Assembly (NCBI GenBank): GCA_002238965.1
Contig: MPNJ01000014.1
Coordinates: forward strand, 1 to 64,000
DNA: 64,000 bases
Direction: 5' to 3'
From: Nitrospinae bacterium bin107
GTDB lineage: Bacteria; UBA8248
This document shows positions 45,145 through 53,700 of this stretch, piece by piece (within the stretch, counting starts at the first letter, position 1; each line of letters starts with the position of its first letter). The translations under genes were made by a program, and so were the position numbers. The notes beneath the pieces are model-generated. The model was given only the letters and a program-made list of their open reading frames with translations. It was not told the origin of the DNA and made no database searches.

Positions 45145-46276
45145 CCGCGAACATGAACAACTCGGAAGCGTTTGCTGGCCGCGTCTTTGGGATCACGATA
45201 TCGTTGAGTTGGAACCCACTTTCCAGCAAGTGTGGGATGTCGGTATCCCAAGCAGCGAGTTCTACTTCAGTACCCTCGTTCTTGGGAAGGAACAGAAGTG
45301 TTTCGTCGAGACCGATTCCCTCATCGTGAAGCATTTCCGGCGAATGCGTACTCATGAATATCTGCCTTCTAGTACGACGTTGAGCGCGCGCCAGCGTCTG
45401 CGGGAGCATACGCACGATTTCAGGATGAAGCGACAGTTCCGGCTCTTCGAGCAGCAAAGGCCCGCCCGTCTCCATGGCCGCCCAAAGGAGTCCGATCAGG
45501 CGCAGCGTGCCGTCGGAGAATTGGTCCTCGTTTTGCCATGCGCCCTGGGGCCGCCAGTGCCGGTATTTTCCGCGCAGATGTGGCGCCCCGCGCTCATCGC
45601 GCGTCAATTCAATCTCTTCGAGTTGCGGCACCGCCACGCGAAGCGCTTTCTGAATCCGTTTCATCCGCGCGGTCAGTGTCCGCTTTGGCGTCTTGGCGAT
45701 CTGCTCCAGGAAATCGCCGCCGAAGGGATCGTTCGACCGGCCTTGCACTCGATCCGGTTCGCGGAGGATTTGCGGCACGATGTGCAAATAGCGGATGGAC
45801 GCGAAAAAAGTAACCAACTCACGGAATCGCAAGTTTACGTTCACCTGTTCGAGGTAAGTCTGGGTCAGACGCTCGGTGTCTTTACGATCTTCATCGTTGG
45901 GTCTATCGATGATGGCCTTGTCGTCTCGCAAGACGCGTTCTTTGCGCACAAGCGGCCTGCGTTGGCTGTCCTGGTGAAAGGCGAGTTCGTACTTCCAGTG
46001 ATGTCCTTCGACTTCTTGAAGTTCGACGCCGATCTCGATGTCCGTCTTCTTCCGCGCCGCCAGGCAGCGGATGGCGTTCATTCCACCCCGTCGGTGAACG
46101 GCCTCTACAAAGCCGCCTCCTGATGAGGCGAGATCGCGCAGGAAACGGAAGGCGTCCAGGAGATTGGATTTTCCTGAGGCATTGGGGCCGATGAGGAAAA
46201 TGCGGTTTTGGAGATCGACTTCCACGCTCTTGAAGTTCTTCCAGTTTTTCAGGCGCAATTTCGTGAACTTCAGCAT
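45137..46276 (-). CDS. AAA ATPase (AAA_21, OLD/SMC-like)
   Basis: ABC/SMC-type ATPase of 379 residues. The N-terminal LRLKNWKNFKSVEVDL leads to Walker A IGPNASGKSNLLDAF near residue 31. The signature is DQFSDGTLRLIGLLWA, Walker B is PLLLEEPELSLHPEIV and the switch histidine is in STHSPEML. Between them lies a coiled, charged arm (residues 80-220). The ATG at 46276 is preferred because AAGGATGAG precedes it; a longer frame to 46474 and an ATG at 46285 lack support. With the overlapping DUF4276 gene it forms an ATPase plus nuclease-like unit, distinct from the ATPase+PIN pair 10 kb away. Confidence 0.87.
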   Translation of the reverse strand: MLKFTKLRLKNWKNFKSVEVDLQNRIFLIGPNASGKSNLLDAFRFLRDLASSGGGFVEAVHRRGGMNAIRCLAARKKTDIEIGVELQEVEGHHWKYELAFHQDSQRRPLVRKERVLRDDKAIIDRPNDEDRKDTERLTQTYLEQVNVNLRFRELVTFFASIRYLHIVPQILREPDRVQGRSNDPFGGDFLEQIAKTPKRTLTARMKRIQKALRVAVPQLEEIELTRDERGAPHLRGKYRHWRPQGAWQNEDQFSDGTLRLIGLLWAAMETGGPLLLEEPELSLHPEIVRMLPQTLARAQRRTRRQIFMSTHSPEMLHDEGIGLDETLLFLPKNEGTEVELAAWDTDIPHLLESGFQLNDIVIPKTRPANASELFMFADA

Positions 46277-46501
46277 GTTGCTCATCCTTGCGTAGCCAAT
46301 CGAGACAGTGCCATCTTGGGTTGGAGCGACGCTCCGTATTCGATAAACGATGATACTACCGAATAGAGGAGATACCAAGCTGAACGCTATCACACCCCGA
46401 ATGCCCCCCATTCCCCCGTTTTCAATCCCGGCGTTATGTAATATGCTATGAGCATTCGACAGGAACCTGTACATCTATTCTCAAGAAGAGGGGATGGTGC
46501 C

Positions 46502-47239
46502 ATGGCTGCGCAACAAGTAGAGATTCTCGATCGCTCCGAAATGACGGATCAGTTGAAGGAAATGATATCGCTCGACCCGAAAGAAACCACCATCGTCACC
46601 ATTGACATGCACCGGGGCCACCTCGACCCCGAAGTCGCCACCATGCCGGCGAGTGACGAGGATTGCGAGAGCGTCATCGGCGCCGCGGAGGAACTCCTCG
46701 GTTTCGCCAGAAGCCACGGAATTCCCGTCGTTCACGTGAAGCTCATCTTCCGGAAGATTCCCGGCCTCGGAAGCGAGGGCATGAAGGTCCACTTCTGGAA
46801 GGCGCTCCACGACATTCAGGACGATAAAAACCGCTTGACGCTTGGCCGCAAGAGCACGGTGAACGACCACAACATCATGGGCGAGGTGACGACGGAGATG
46901 ATTCCCTCCCTCGTGGAAGAGGGCGACTACGTCATCGACAACAAGAAGCGCCTCGACTGCTTCATGGGAACGGACCTCCAGATGCTCCTCGACTCTCTGG
47001 GCACGAAAAACGTCTGCCTGATGGGCATCAACACGAACACGTGCGTTCTGAACACGGCCTTCACCGCCTTCAACTACGACTACCGGGTGGTGATGCTCTC
47101 CGACTGCGTGAAGAGCATGTACGGGCCGGACCTGCACGTCTTCGGGATGCAGAACGTCATGCGCTGCCTCGGCTGGGTGTTCGACAACGAGGAGTTCATG
47201 GACAAGGTGGCCGAGGGCGCCGAAGGCAAGAAGAGCTGA
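46502..47239 (+). CDS. Isochorismatase-family cysteine hydrolase
   Basis: Cysteine hydrolase of 245 residues in the isochorismatase/nicotinamidase fold. The catalytic triad is readable: Asp in TIVTIDMHRGHLDPE, Lys in VIDNKKRLDCFMGTDL and Cys in GINTNTCVLNTAF. The N terminus is longer than in nicotinamidases, as in N-carbamoyl-amide or ureidoacrylate-type hydrolases. GAGGGG lies before the ATG at 46502; an earlier ATG at 46448 has none. An alpha/beta hydrolase and an old yellow enzyme-like gene follow on the same strand, suggesting a small catabolic cluster. Confidence 0.87.
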   Translation: MAAQQVEILDRSEMTDQLKEMISLDPKETTIVTIDMHRGHLDPEVATMPASDEDCESVIGAAEELLGFARSHGIPVVHVKLIFRKIPGLGSEGMKVHFWKALHDIQDDKNRLTLGRKSTVNDHNIMGEVTTEMIPSLVEEGDYVIDNKKRLDCFMGTDLQMLLDSLGTKNVCLMGINTNTCVLNTAFTAFNYDYRVVMLSDCVKSMYGPDLHVFGMQNVMRCLGWVFDNEEFMDKVAEGAEGKKS

Positions 47240-47347
47240 TTCCCCGCGCTCGATGAAGAGCGCCTCCAATGTCTCACATGCAGGCTGTAGTGGCCGCAAG
47301 TGCTCGAAGAGCGGCTTGTCGACTAATCACAGAAGAGGGTTTTCAAG

Positions 47348-48142
47348 ATGCCGAAAGTTCAGGTGGGTGACGTAGAGCTTTACTATGAGGAATACGGGGA
47401 AGGCGTGCCCGTGGTTCTCATCCACGGCCTCGCGGGCGATTGCAGCGCGTGGAAGGCGCAAATCGAGAGCCTGGAGAAGAACTACCGCGTGCTGGCGTTC
47501 GACAACCGGGGGGCGGGCAGGAGTTCCGCGCCCGATTATCCCTACACGTCGAGCCATTTCGCGGCCGACACCATCGGCCTGATGGACGCGGTGGGCATCA
47601 CCGAGCCCGCTCACGTCATCGGCCGCTCGATGGGGGGAGCCATCGCGCAGATGATGGCGCTCGACTATCCCGACCGCGTGCGGAGCCTCCTCATCACCGC
47701 CTCCTTCGGCAAGCTGGACAGATACGGCTACCAGATCCTCTACAACATCAACGAGGTCGTGAAGGCCCAGGGCTACGGGCCTGCCGCCATGCACCAGTCG
47801 CTCTTCTTCTTCCCGCCTCAATATTTCAACGAGAACAAGGAACAACTCGACGCGTTCGAGGCGGGGCTCGGCGATACGGATCGCCCCATCCCCGGCTACG
47901 TGCATTCCACCCACGCCTGCCTCACGCACGACGCGCTCGACAGGCTGCACGAAGTCAAGTGCCCGACGAAGGTTTTCGCGGGCGGGCAGGACGTGCTGTG
48001 CGCGGCGAGCGCCTCGCAGGAGATAGCTGACCGCGTGCCGGGTTGTGAGATCAAGATTTACGAGGAGGCGAGCCACTTCTTCCTCATCCAGTGCTTTGAG
48101 GAGTCCTTGCGCGACATCGAGGAATTTCTGGCGAGAAACTAA
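47348..48142 (+). CDS. Alpha/beta hydrolase (enol-lactonase/esterase-like)
   Basis: Alpha/beta-hydrolase of 264 residues. The oxyanion region VVLIHGLAGDCSAW, the nucleophile elbow VIGRSMGGAIAQMMA (Ser), the acid in TKVFAGGQDVLC and the His in EEASHFFLIQ give the full triad. The layout matches 3-oxoadipate enol-lactonase-like esterases, including the N-terminal VELYYEEYGEGVP. The substrate cannot be fixed. A 9-bp inverted repeat lies between this gene and the next. Confidence 0.87.
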   Translation: MPKVQVGDVELYYEEYGEGVPVVLIHGLAGDCSAWKAQIESLEKNYRVLAFDNRGAGRSSAPDYPYTSSHFAADTIGLMDAVGITEPAHVIGRSMGGAIAQMMALDYPDRVRSLLITASFGKLDRYGYQILYNINEVVKAQGYGPAAMHQSLFFFPPQYFNENKEQLDAFEAGLGDTDRPIPGYVHSTHACLTHDALDRLHEVKCPTKVFAGGQDVLCAASASQEIADRVPGCEIKIYEEASHFFLIQCFEESLRDIEEFLARN

Positions 48143-48192
48143 AACGGAGCGAGGGTCGGGTGCTGTTTCCGCCCTCCTGATTTTCAGATCGC

Positions 48193-48223
48193 ATCGCGGC
48201 GGGTCCGGTGGGCTCGCCGCGAT
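48193..48223. promoter_or_regulatory. GC-rich inverted repeat
   Basis: ATCGCGGCG at 48193-48201 pairs with CGCCGCGAT at 48215-48223 around a 13-base loop. It sits between the hydrolase and flavin-oxidoreductase genes and could be an attenuator or terminator; only a short A/T stretch follows. Confidence 0.4.
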
Positions 48224-48259
48224 GGTATTTATATGTCGATTTTCGGGAGATTTCTCTAC

Positions 48260-49453
48260 ATGGCTAAATTTACGGATCCCATCGAAGTTCGCGGTCAGCG
48301 CATCAAACACCGCATCCTCATGTCCGCGATGACGACCTCGCGCGCAGAAGAGGACGGCGCGCCATCCGCTTGGTCGCACGCACATTACAAGGCCCGCGCC
48401 CGTGGGGGCTCTGCGATTTGCTTCTCGGAAGCGACCTACGTCAACCAGGAGGGCAAGGGCTTTCCCAACCAGCTCGGCACGCACGACGACGCGCTCGTCC
48501 CCCCCCTTGGCGAGCTGATCCAGGCGGTGGAAGATGCGGGCGCGCCGCTCGCCGTGCAGATTTATCACGCGGGCCGAACGGCGCTCAGCGCCATCACGGG
48601 GATGGAGCCCGTGGGGCCTTCTCCCGTCCCGCATCCCACCGAGGATGAAGTGCCGCGCGAGATGAGCGAGGCGGACATCAAGACCGCCGTCCGGGCTTAC
48701 GGCGACGCGGCGCGGCGGGTGCGCGAGGCGGGCGGCAGGATTATCGAGATTCACGGGGCCACCTGGTATCTGTGCCAGCAGTTCTTCTCACCGGCTTCGA
48801 ACCGGCGGACGGACGGCTACGGCGGCGCGCTCGAGAACCGCATGCGCTTTCCGCTCGAAGTGGCGCAGGCTGTGCGCGAGGGCGGGGGCGACGATATGGT
48901 GGTGAGCTACCGCCTGGGGCTCCTGGAGCCTTTCGAGAACGGCTTTACGGTGGAGGATACGCTTGCCCTTGCGCCCGCGCTCGTGGAGGCGGGTGTGGAC
49001 ATCCTCCATTGCTCGCGTAACGCGCGCGTGGGTCTGCCCGTCATGCCCGACTTGTACAACCCCGCTTTCGACAGGCTGCGAAAGGCGGTGGACGTCCCCC
49101 TCGTCGCGAACGGGGCCGCCTTCGAGCCCGCGCGGATTCAGGCGTATCTCGATGGGGGCGCCGATTTCGTCGGCGTGGGGCGCGCCCTGCTCACGGACCC
49201 GGACTATGCGAACAAGGCGATCGAAGCGCGGGACGGGGAAGTCATCCGCTGCATCGAGTGCAAGCCGTGCGCCTACATGACGAACAGCAAATGCCCCGAC
49301 GAGGCCTATCCCTCGGGAATGCCCGAGTCGATGGTAGAGATTCTCGAAATCGCCTCCACGATGGCGGGCGGCGGCTATGCGCCCACGGCGAAAAAGCGCC
49401 TCACCACCGACGCGCCGATAGAAGAACAGCCCGAGGGCTCGTCCATCTCCTGA
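48260..49453 (+). CDS. NADH:flavin oxidoreductase (old yellow enzyme family)
   Basis: FMN-dependent oxidoreductase of 397 residues with the OYE TIM barrel. The landmarks are KHRILMSAMTTSRAEEDGAP, AVQIYHAGRTAL, IIEIHGATWYLCQQFFSP, SNRRTDGYGGALENRMRF and FVGVGRALLTDP. Close to the C terminus is CIECKPCAYMTNSKC, a cysteine cluster that in 2,4-dienoyl-CoA reductase-like proteins binds a 4Fe-4S centre. The expected second flavin domain is absent, so it may be a single-domain form with a vestigial cluster. GGGAGA lies before the ATG at 48260. Substrate unknown. Confidence 0.86.
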   Translation: MAKFTDPIEVRGQRIKHRILMSAMTTSRAEEDGAPSAWSHAHYKARARGGSAICFSEATYVNQEGKGFPNQLGTHDDALVPPLGELIQAVEDAGAPLAVQIYHAGRTALSAITGMEPVGPSPVPHPTEDEVPREMSEADIKTAVRAYGDAARRVREAGGRIIEIHGATWYLCQQFFSPASNRRTDGYGGALENRMRFPLEVAQAVREGGGDDMVVSYRLGLLEPFENGFTVEDTLALAPALVEAGVDILHCSRNARVGLPVMPDLYNPAFDRLRKAVDVPLVANGAAFEPARIQAYLDGGADFVGVGRALLTDPDYANKAIEARDGEVIRCIECKPCAYMTNSKCPDEAYPSGMPESMVEILEIASTMAGGGYAPTAKKRLTTDAPIEEQPEGSSIS

Positions 49454-50049
49454 GTTGTGCATTACAGTGGATTTACGGATGATGTGGGGATTCTACTGTA
49501 GGGGTGTCGGGCTTTGCTGAGGAAGCGAAGCCCGAATGTGTCCGCCCTGTTTTTCATCTAACGGATGAGCGTAGGGGAGGTATATGGGGTTGTTGAAAAA
49601 GTCCTGATAATGAGGGTTCGACGCGACCGACGAAGAGCAAGAGAACCACTCCCCCCTTGAGGGTCGGTCTATCCTCCTCGGGTAGACCGACAGTGAACTG
49701 AGGGCGTAAGCCCGAAAGTGAACTGGTGGGGGGTATGATTCGGAATGGCAAGAAAACGCATTTTACCCCCCACCGATTCAGCCTTCGCATAAACCGCTCG
49801 GCTTCATCGTCGGGCATTCCCCTCGGGGTGCCCGACCCTCAAGGGGGGAGTGGTTGGTTGGCGCTCTGCAAGGAAGGAGTAAAGTTGCATCCCTCCCTGG
49901 TCGGCTTCATGCTTGGAATCACGATATCGGGGTTTTTCAACAGACCCCTCAAGGGGAGAATGGTTATTTGGCGTTCTGCAAGGGTGGAGTCCGTAGGGAC
50001 AGGCCTCCGTGCCTGTCCAAATGCTCTGTATTCATCTGGGACAGGACCC
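49454..50049. repeat. Intergenic repeat cluster, MITE-like copy E
   Basis: No gene seen. The left end GGGGTTGTTGAAAAAGTCCT at 49586-49605 is inverted relative to GGGGTTTTTCAACAGACCCC at 49929-49948. The interior (49640-49857) carries the ACTCCCCCCTTGAGGG motif, GGGCGTAAGCCCGAAAGT at 49702-49719 and a long C-run inverted repeat. That whole block is an inverted relative of 15250-15413. A hairpin of the GTAGGGACAGGC family lies at 49995-50020. Confidence 0.7.
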
Positions 50050-50781
50050 TCAATCCCCGAATAGCGATCCCTGAAGTTCCGGTGGTTTCTCTTCTTCCGC
50101 GCGTCTTTCAATACAGGCCGCGTCGTCGTTCCTCGGGCTGTTGACCCGCTCGCTCACGGGGTAATACGAAAAGGCCTCCGATGGATAGGGCTTGAGGATC
50201 TCTTGTATGGCTTTTGCGCGGTTCTCGCCCGGGTTCAGCCACTCCGCGTAGGATTCCTCGGGCAGGATGACGGGCATTCTGTGGTGCAGATCGGCCAGCT
50301 TCTCGTTCGCCTCCGTCGTGAGGACCGTACAGGTCTCGAGAACGCTCCCGTCCGCCCCCGTCCAGCTCTCCCAAAGGCCCGCGAAGGCGAAGGGTTTTCT
50401 CGCTTCCAGATGAATAAAGAAGGGCTGTTTTTTTCTCCCGCTCCCGGCCCACTCGTAAAAACCGTCCGCGGGGATGAGGCATCGTTTGTAGCGAAAGGCG
50501 GCGCGGAAAGCGGGCTTCTGGGAGGCGGTTTCAGAGCGCGCGTTGATCGTCCTGGCCCCGAAATCTGCGTCTTTCGCCCAGAAGGGCACCAGACCCCAGC
50601 GGGCGAGGGCGAGTTCGTGCGCGTCTTTGTCTGTCGATTCTTTCGCGCGGACGATGGCGATCTCCGTTCCCGGCGCGACGTTGTAGCGCGACGATACGCT
50701 TCCCACGCTTTCGGTGTTTTTTGCGTCCAGAATCTCCGCGAGCCAGGGGATGGGTTTGGTGAGGGTGAAGCGTCCGCACAT
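50050..50781 (-). CDS. SRAP-family abasic-site protein (YedK/HMCES)
   Basis: SOS-response-associated peptidase-fold protein of 243 residues that forms a protective thiazolidine crosslink with abasic sites in single-stranded DNA. The catalytic Cys2 follows the initiator Met (MCGRFTLTKP). Other family marks are ARWGLVPFWAKD, TINARSETASQKPAFR, RCLIPADGFYEWAG and the late LHHRMPVIL with the conserved His. It begins three bases after the hydroxyacid dehydrogenase stop, forming an operon with two metabolic genes, an unexpected location for a DNA-repair gene. No SOS box is evident. Confidence 0.93.
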   Translation of the reverse strand: MCGRFTLTKPIPWLAEILDAKNTESVGSVSSRYNVAPGTEIAIVRAKESTDKDAHELALARWGLVPFWAKDADFGARTINARSETASQKPAFRAAFRYKRCLIPADGFYEWAGSGRKKQPFFIHLEARKPFAFAGLWESWTGADGSVLETCTVLTTEANEKLADLHHRMPVILPEESYAEWLNPGENRAKAIQEILKPYPSEAFSYYPVSERVNSPRNDDAACIERRAEEEKPPELQGSLFGD

Positions 50782-50784
50782 AGG

Positions 50785-51831
50785 CTATAAACCCCGCCAG
50801 GCGACGCCGTTCACTAGTCCTAAGGGCGCTTCGCCGTTCAGGGCGCGGTGGATGTTCTCGAAGTAAATCTCGATTTCCCGGACGATATTCACATCGTCAC
50901 CGCCCGCGCAGTGCGGCGAGGGGATGACGTTCGCCAGGCGCAGCAGCGGGTGTTCGGGGGGAAACGGCTCAGGGTCGAAGACGTCCAGCCCGGCGCCGCC
51001 CAGGTGGCCGTCCGAGAGCGCGCGATACATCGCATCCTGGTCGATCAGCGGCCCGCGCCCGATGTTGAGCAGATACGCTCCCTTGGGGAGTGTCCGGATC
51101 ACGCTTTCGCTGATGATGCCGCGCGTCTCCTCGTTAAGAGCGACGCCGATTAGGAGCGCTTGCGTGTTTTCGAACAACTCCTCTTGCGCAACGGGCCGTG
51201 CGCCCAGCGCCTCGTCCACGGATTCTGGCAGCGGCGTTCTGTTCCAATACTGAATCTCCATCCCGAACGCCTTGGCGCGCAGGGCCACACCGCGTCCGAT
51301 GTCGCCCATGCCCAGGACGCCCAGCCGCATGCCGCGCAGCGGGGCGATTCCCTGCGTCTGCGTCCAGTTGAATGCGCTGCCGTCCGGCCTTTGGGGGGAT
51401 GGGGGATTGTCCGATCCCTCGCGGGAGGCGCGGGTCGTTTCCTCAAAGTTTCTCGTTAGCGCGAGGAGCATCATGATGACGTGATCCGCCACCGAATCGG
51501 TGATCGGCATCGGGAAAGTCATCACGGGCACGCCCGCCCGCGTGGCGCGCTCTATCTGGAGTTTTTCGAAGAAATAGCCGCCCGCCTGGATGAGCTTGAG
51601 TTTCTTGGCGCGCTCGTAGAAATCCTCAGGCAGCGGGTCGTTCTCGCACAGAAAGAAATCCGCTTCTTCCATCGCCGCCATACGCTTCTTGGCGTCGGGC
51701 TCGATGATGAGTTCAATCTTCTCTTCATCCAGCGCGCGGGCGAGGCGCTCTTCGATCTCGGGCGAGACGGGCCTGCCGCGCAGGGCGCGGATGCAGGGCA
51801 GCATGCGTGCGACGACGCGGACTCTGCGCAT
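50785..51831 (-). CDS. D-2-hydroxyacid dehydrogenase family protein
   Basis: NAD(P)-dependent dehydrogenase of 348 residues. The Rossmann loop is GMRLGVLGMGDIGRGVA. The arginine of the active site is in NIGRGPLIDQDAM, the acid in GGAGLDVFDPEPFP and the histidine in VIPSPHCAGGD, a complete triad. It would reduce a 2-oxoacid or oxidise a D-2-hydroxyacid. It lies between the IlvD/Edd-like gene (3 bases apart) and the SRAP gene, so a sugar-acid or hydroxyacid route is plausible but not proved. Confidence 0.9.
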   Translation of the reverse strand: MRRVRVVARMLPCIRALRGRPVSPEIEERLARALDEEKIELIIEPDAKKRMAAMEEADFFLCENDPLPEDFYERAKKLKLIQAGGYFFEKLQIERATRAGVPVMTFPMPITDSVADHVIMMLLALTRNFEETTRASREGSDNPPSPQRPDGSAFNWTQTQGIAPLRGMRLGVLGMGDIGRGVALRAKAFGMEIQYWNRTPLPESVDEALGARPVAQEELFENTQALLIGVALNEETRGIISESVIRTLPKGAYLLNIGRGPLIDQDAMYRALSDGHLGGAGLDVFDPEPFPPEHPLLRLANVIPSPHCAGGDDVNIVREIEIYFENIHRALNGEAPLGLVNGVAWRGL

Positions 51832-51834
51832 GGC

Positions 51835-53529
51835 TTACTCCGTCTTTCTCAGGAAGCCGAAGTCACAGCCATCGGGCGCCTGGAGCACGTTCTCGATGAA
51901 CAGCTTCCCGTAACCCCTGTCGTAATGGGGCGGCAGGGTCTCTAAAGAGGCGCGGCGGCGTGTGAGTTCTTCTTCAGAGACGTTCAGGTCGAGCCTTCGG
52001 TTGGTAACGTCCAGGGTGATCATGTCCCCGTCCCGGACCAGGGCGAGGGGACCGCCCGCCGCCGCCTCGGGCGCCACGTGCAGAACGATGGTCCCCGACG
52101 CCGTTCCGCTCATGCGCGCGTCCGATACGCGCACCACGTCGCGCACGCCCGCTTCGAGCAGCTTCTTGGGAAGGGGCATGGAGCCTGCCTCCGGGAAGCC
52201 GGGCGCGCCGATGGGGCCTGTGTTCTGGAGCACGAATACGCTCTCCGCCGTGGCGGGGAGGTCGGGGTCGTCGATCCGCTCGACGAGGTCCTGCTGGGAT
52301 GAGAATACGACCGCAGGCCCCGTGTGCGTCAGCAGGTCGGAGTTTGCCGCCGAAATCTTGATGACCGCTCCATCGGGCGCGAGCGAGCCTTTCACGATGA
52401 CGAGGCCGCCTTCTTCCGAAATCGGTTTCTCCCGCGTGTAGATGACGTCCTGCCAAGGCTGCGCCCCTTGGACTTTACTGAGGTTCTCGGTCACGGTCTC
52501 TCCCGTCACCGTCAGGCAGTCCCCGTGGAGGAGGGGTTCGAGTTCTTTCATCACCACGGGGATGCCGCCCGCCGCCGCCAGGTCTTCCATCAGGTATTTC
52601 TGGCCCGATGGCCGGATGTTGCCGATCATGGGCGTGGTGCGCGAGATGTCATCGAACAGCGAAAGCGGAAGGTCAATCCCCAGCCGTCCGGCGATGGCCG
52701 GCAGGTGGACGACGGCGTTCGTCGAACCGCCCACGGCCATGAGCACGCGGATGGCGTTTTCGAACGCCTTGCGCGTGATGATCTTCTCAGGCGTGATGTC
52801 CTTCTCGATCAGGTCGACGATGCGCCGCCCGCTATTCTCCGCCAAGCGGATGCGGTTCGAGTTCACCGCCGGAACCGCCGCGAGTCCGGGCAGCATCATG
52901 CCCATTGCCTCGGTGAGCGACGCCATCGTGCTCGCCGTTCCCATCACCATGCAGGTTCCCGTGGATGGGAAGAGCGATCCCTGAACCTCTTCGAGCCGCT
53001 CGTCGTCGTAGTTGCCCGCCCGGTATTCGGCCCACGTGCCGCGGCAGTCCGAACACGCGCCCAGCACCTTGTCCTCGAAGCGTCCGCCGATCATCGGCCC
53101 CGCCGTCACGCAGATGGCGGGAATCCCAGCACTTGCCGCGCCCATGAGCTGTGCGGGCAGGGTCTTGTCGCAGCCGCCGAGCAGCACCACGCCGTCCATG
53201 GGCTGGCCCTTGATCATCTCCTCGGTATCCATCGAGAGGAGGTTCCTGAAGAACATGGCCGTGGGGTTCAAGTACATCTCGCCCAGGGAGATGGTGGGAA
53301 ATTCCAGCGGCAGGCCGCCCGTCTGCCAGACGCCGCGCTTCACGGCCTCGGCGATCTCCCGCAAATGGCGATGACACGGGTTGAGTTCGCTCCAGGTCTG
53401 GGCGATGCCGATGATGGGCTTATCCAGGTCCTCTTTCGTCAGGCCGAACCCCCGTGCGTAAGCGCCTCTTGCGAAAACGCTGAAGCCCGGATCGCCATAG
53501 TTCGTCAGTCCTCTCAGGTGGCCTCGCAT
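51835..53529 (-). CDS. IlvD/Edd-family dehydratase
   Basis: Iron-sulfur dehydratase of 564 residues. The cluster ligands are in GGCDKTLPAQLMGA, GACSDCRGTWAEYRAG and PSTGTCMVMGTASTMASLTEAMG. The N-terminal RGHLRGLTNYGDPGFS resembles sugar-acid dehydratases such as L-arabonate or xylonate dehydratase more than branched-chain IlvD. The C-terminal half has the family SGTASGTIVLHVAPEAA motif. GGGAGAAG is eight bases before the ATG at 53529; a longer frame by 17 codons has weaker support. First gene of the operon with the hydroxyacid dehydrogenase, suggesting sugar-acid catabolism. Confidence 0.9.
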   Translation of the reverse strand: MRGHLRGLTNYGDPGFSVFARGAYARGFGLTKEDLDKPIIGIAQTWSELNPCHRHLREIAEAVKRGVWQTGGLPLEFPTISLGEMYLNPTAMFFRNLLSMDTEEMIKGQPMDGVVLLGGCDKTLPAQLMGAASAGIPAICVTAGPMIGGRFEDKVLGACSDCRGTWAEYRAGNYDDERLEEVQGSLFPSTGTCMVMGTASTMASLTEAMGMMLPGLAAVPAVNSNRIRLAENSGRRIVDLIEKDITPEKIITRKAFENAIRVLMAVGGSTNAVVHLPAIAGRLGIDLPLSLFDDISRTTPMIGNIRPSGQKYLMEDLAAAGGIPVVMKELEPLLHGDCLTVTGETVTENLSKVQGAQPWQDVIYTREKPISEEGGLVIVKGSLAPDGAVIKISAANSDLLTHTGPAVVFSSQQDLVERIDDPDLPATAESVFVLQNTGPIGAPGFPEAGSMPLPKKLLEAGVRDVVRVSDARMSGTASGTIVLHVAPEAAAGGPLALVRDGDMITLDVTNRRLDLNVSEEELTRRRASLETLPPHYDRGYGKLFIENVLQAPDGCDFGFLRKTE

Positions 53530-53700
53530 CTTGAAATCTTCTCCCTTGGATGTAAGTTTTGTGGAATCCATGCGCATCATTCCTCATGAGCGGGCAATCG
53601 GCAAGCGCGCGAAGGGTCACCCTTGGAGGCGGCTTCCCCTCATGCGCCAAACAAGGTAAATTGCAGATGGCTCAGGACTCGCGCGACAGGAGGGATGAGC

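Noticed and set aside
47327-48754. Open frame of 475 codons on the minus strand
   Set aside because: Antisense of the alpha/beta hydrolase and the start of the flavin oxidoreductase.
52324-53589. Open frame of 421 codons on the plus strand
   Set aside because: Antisense of the IlvD/Edd dehydratase; no ribosome site or motif.
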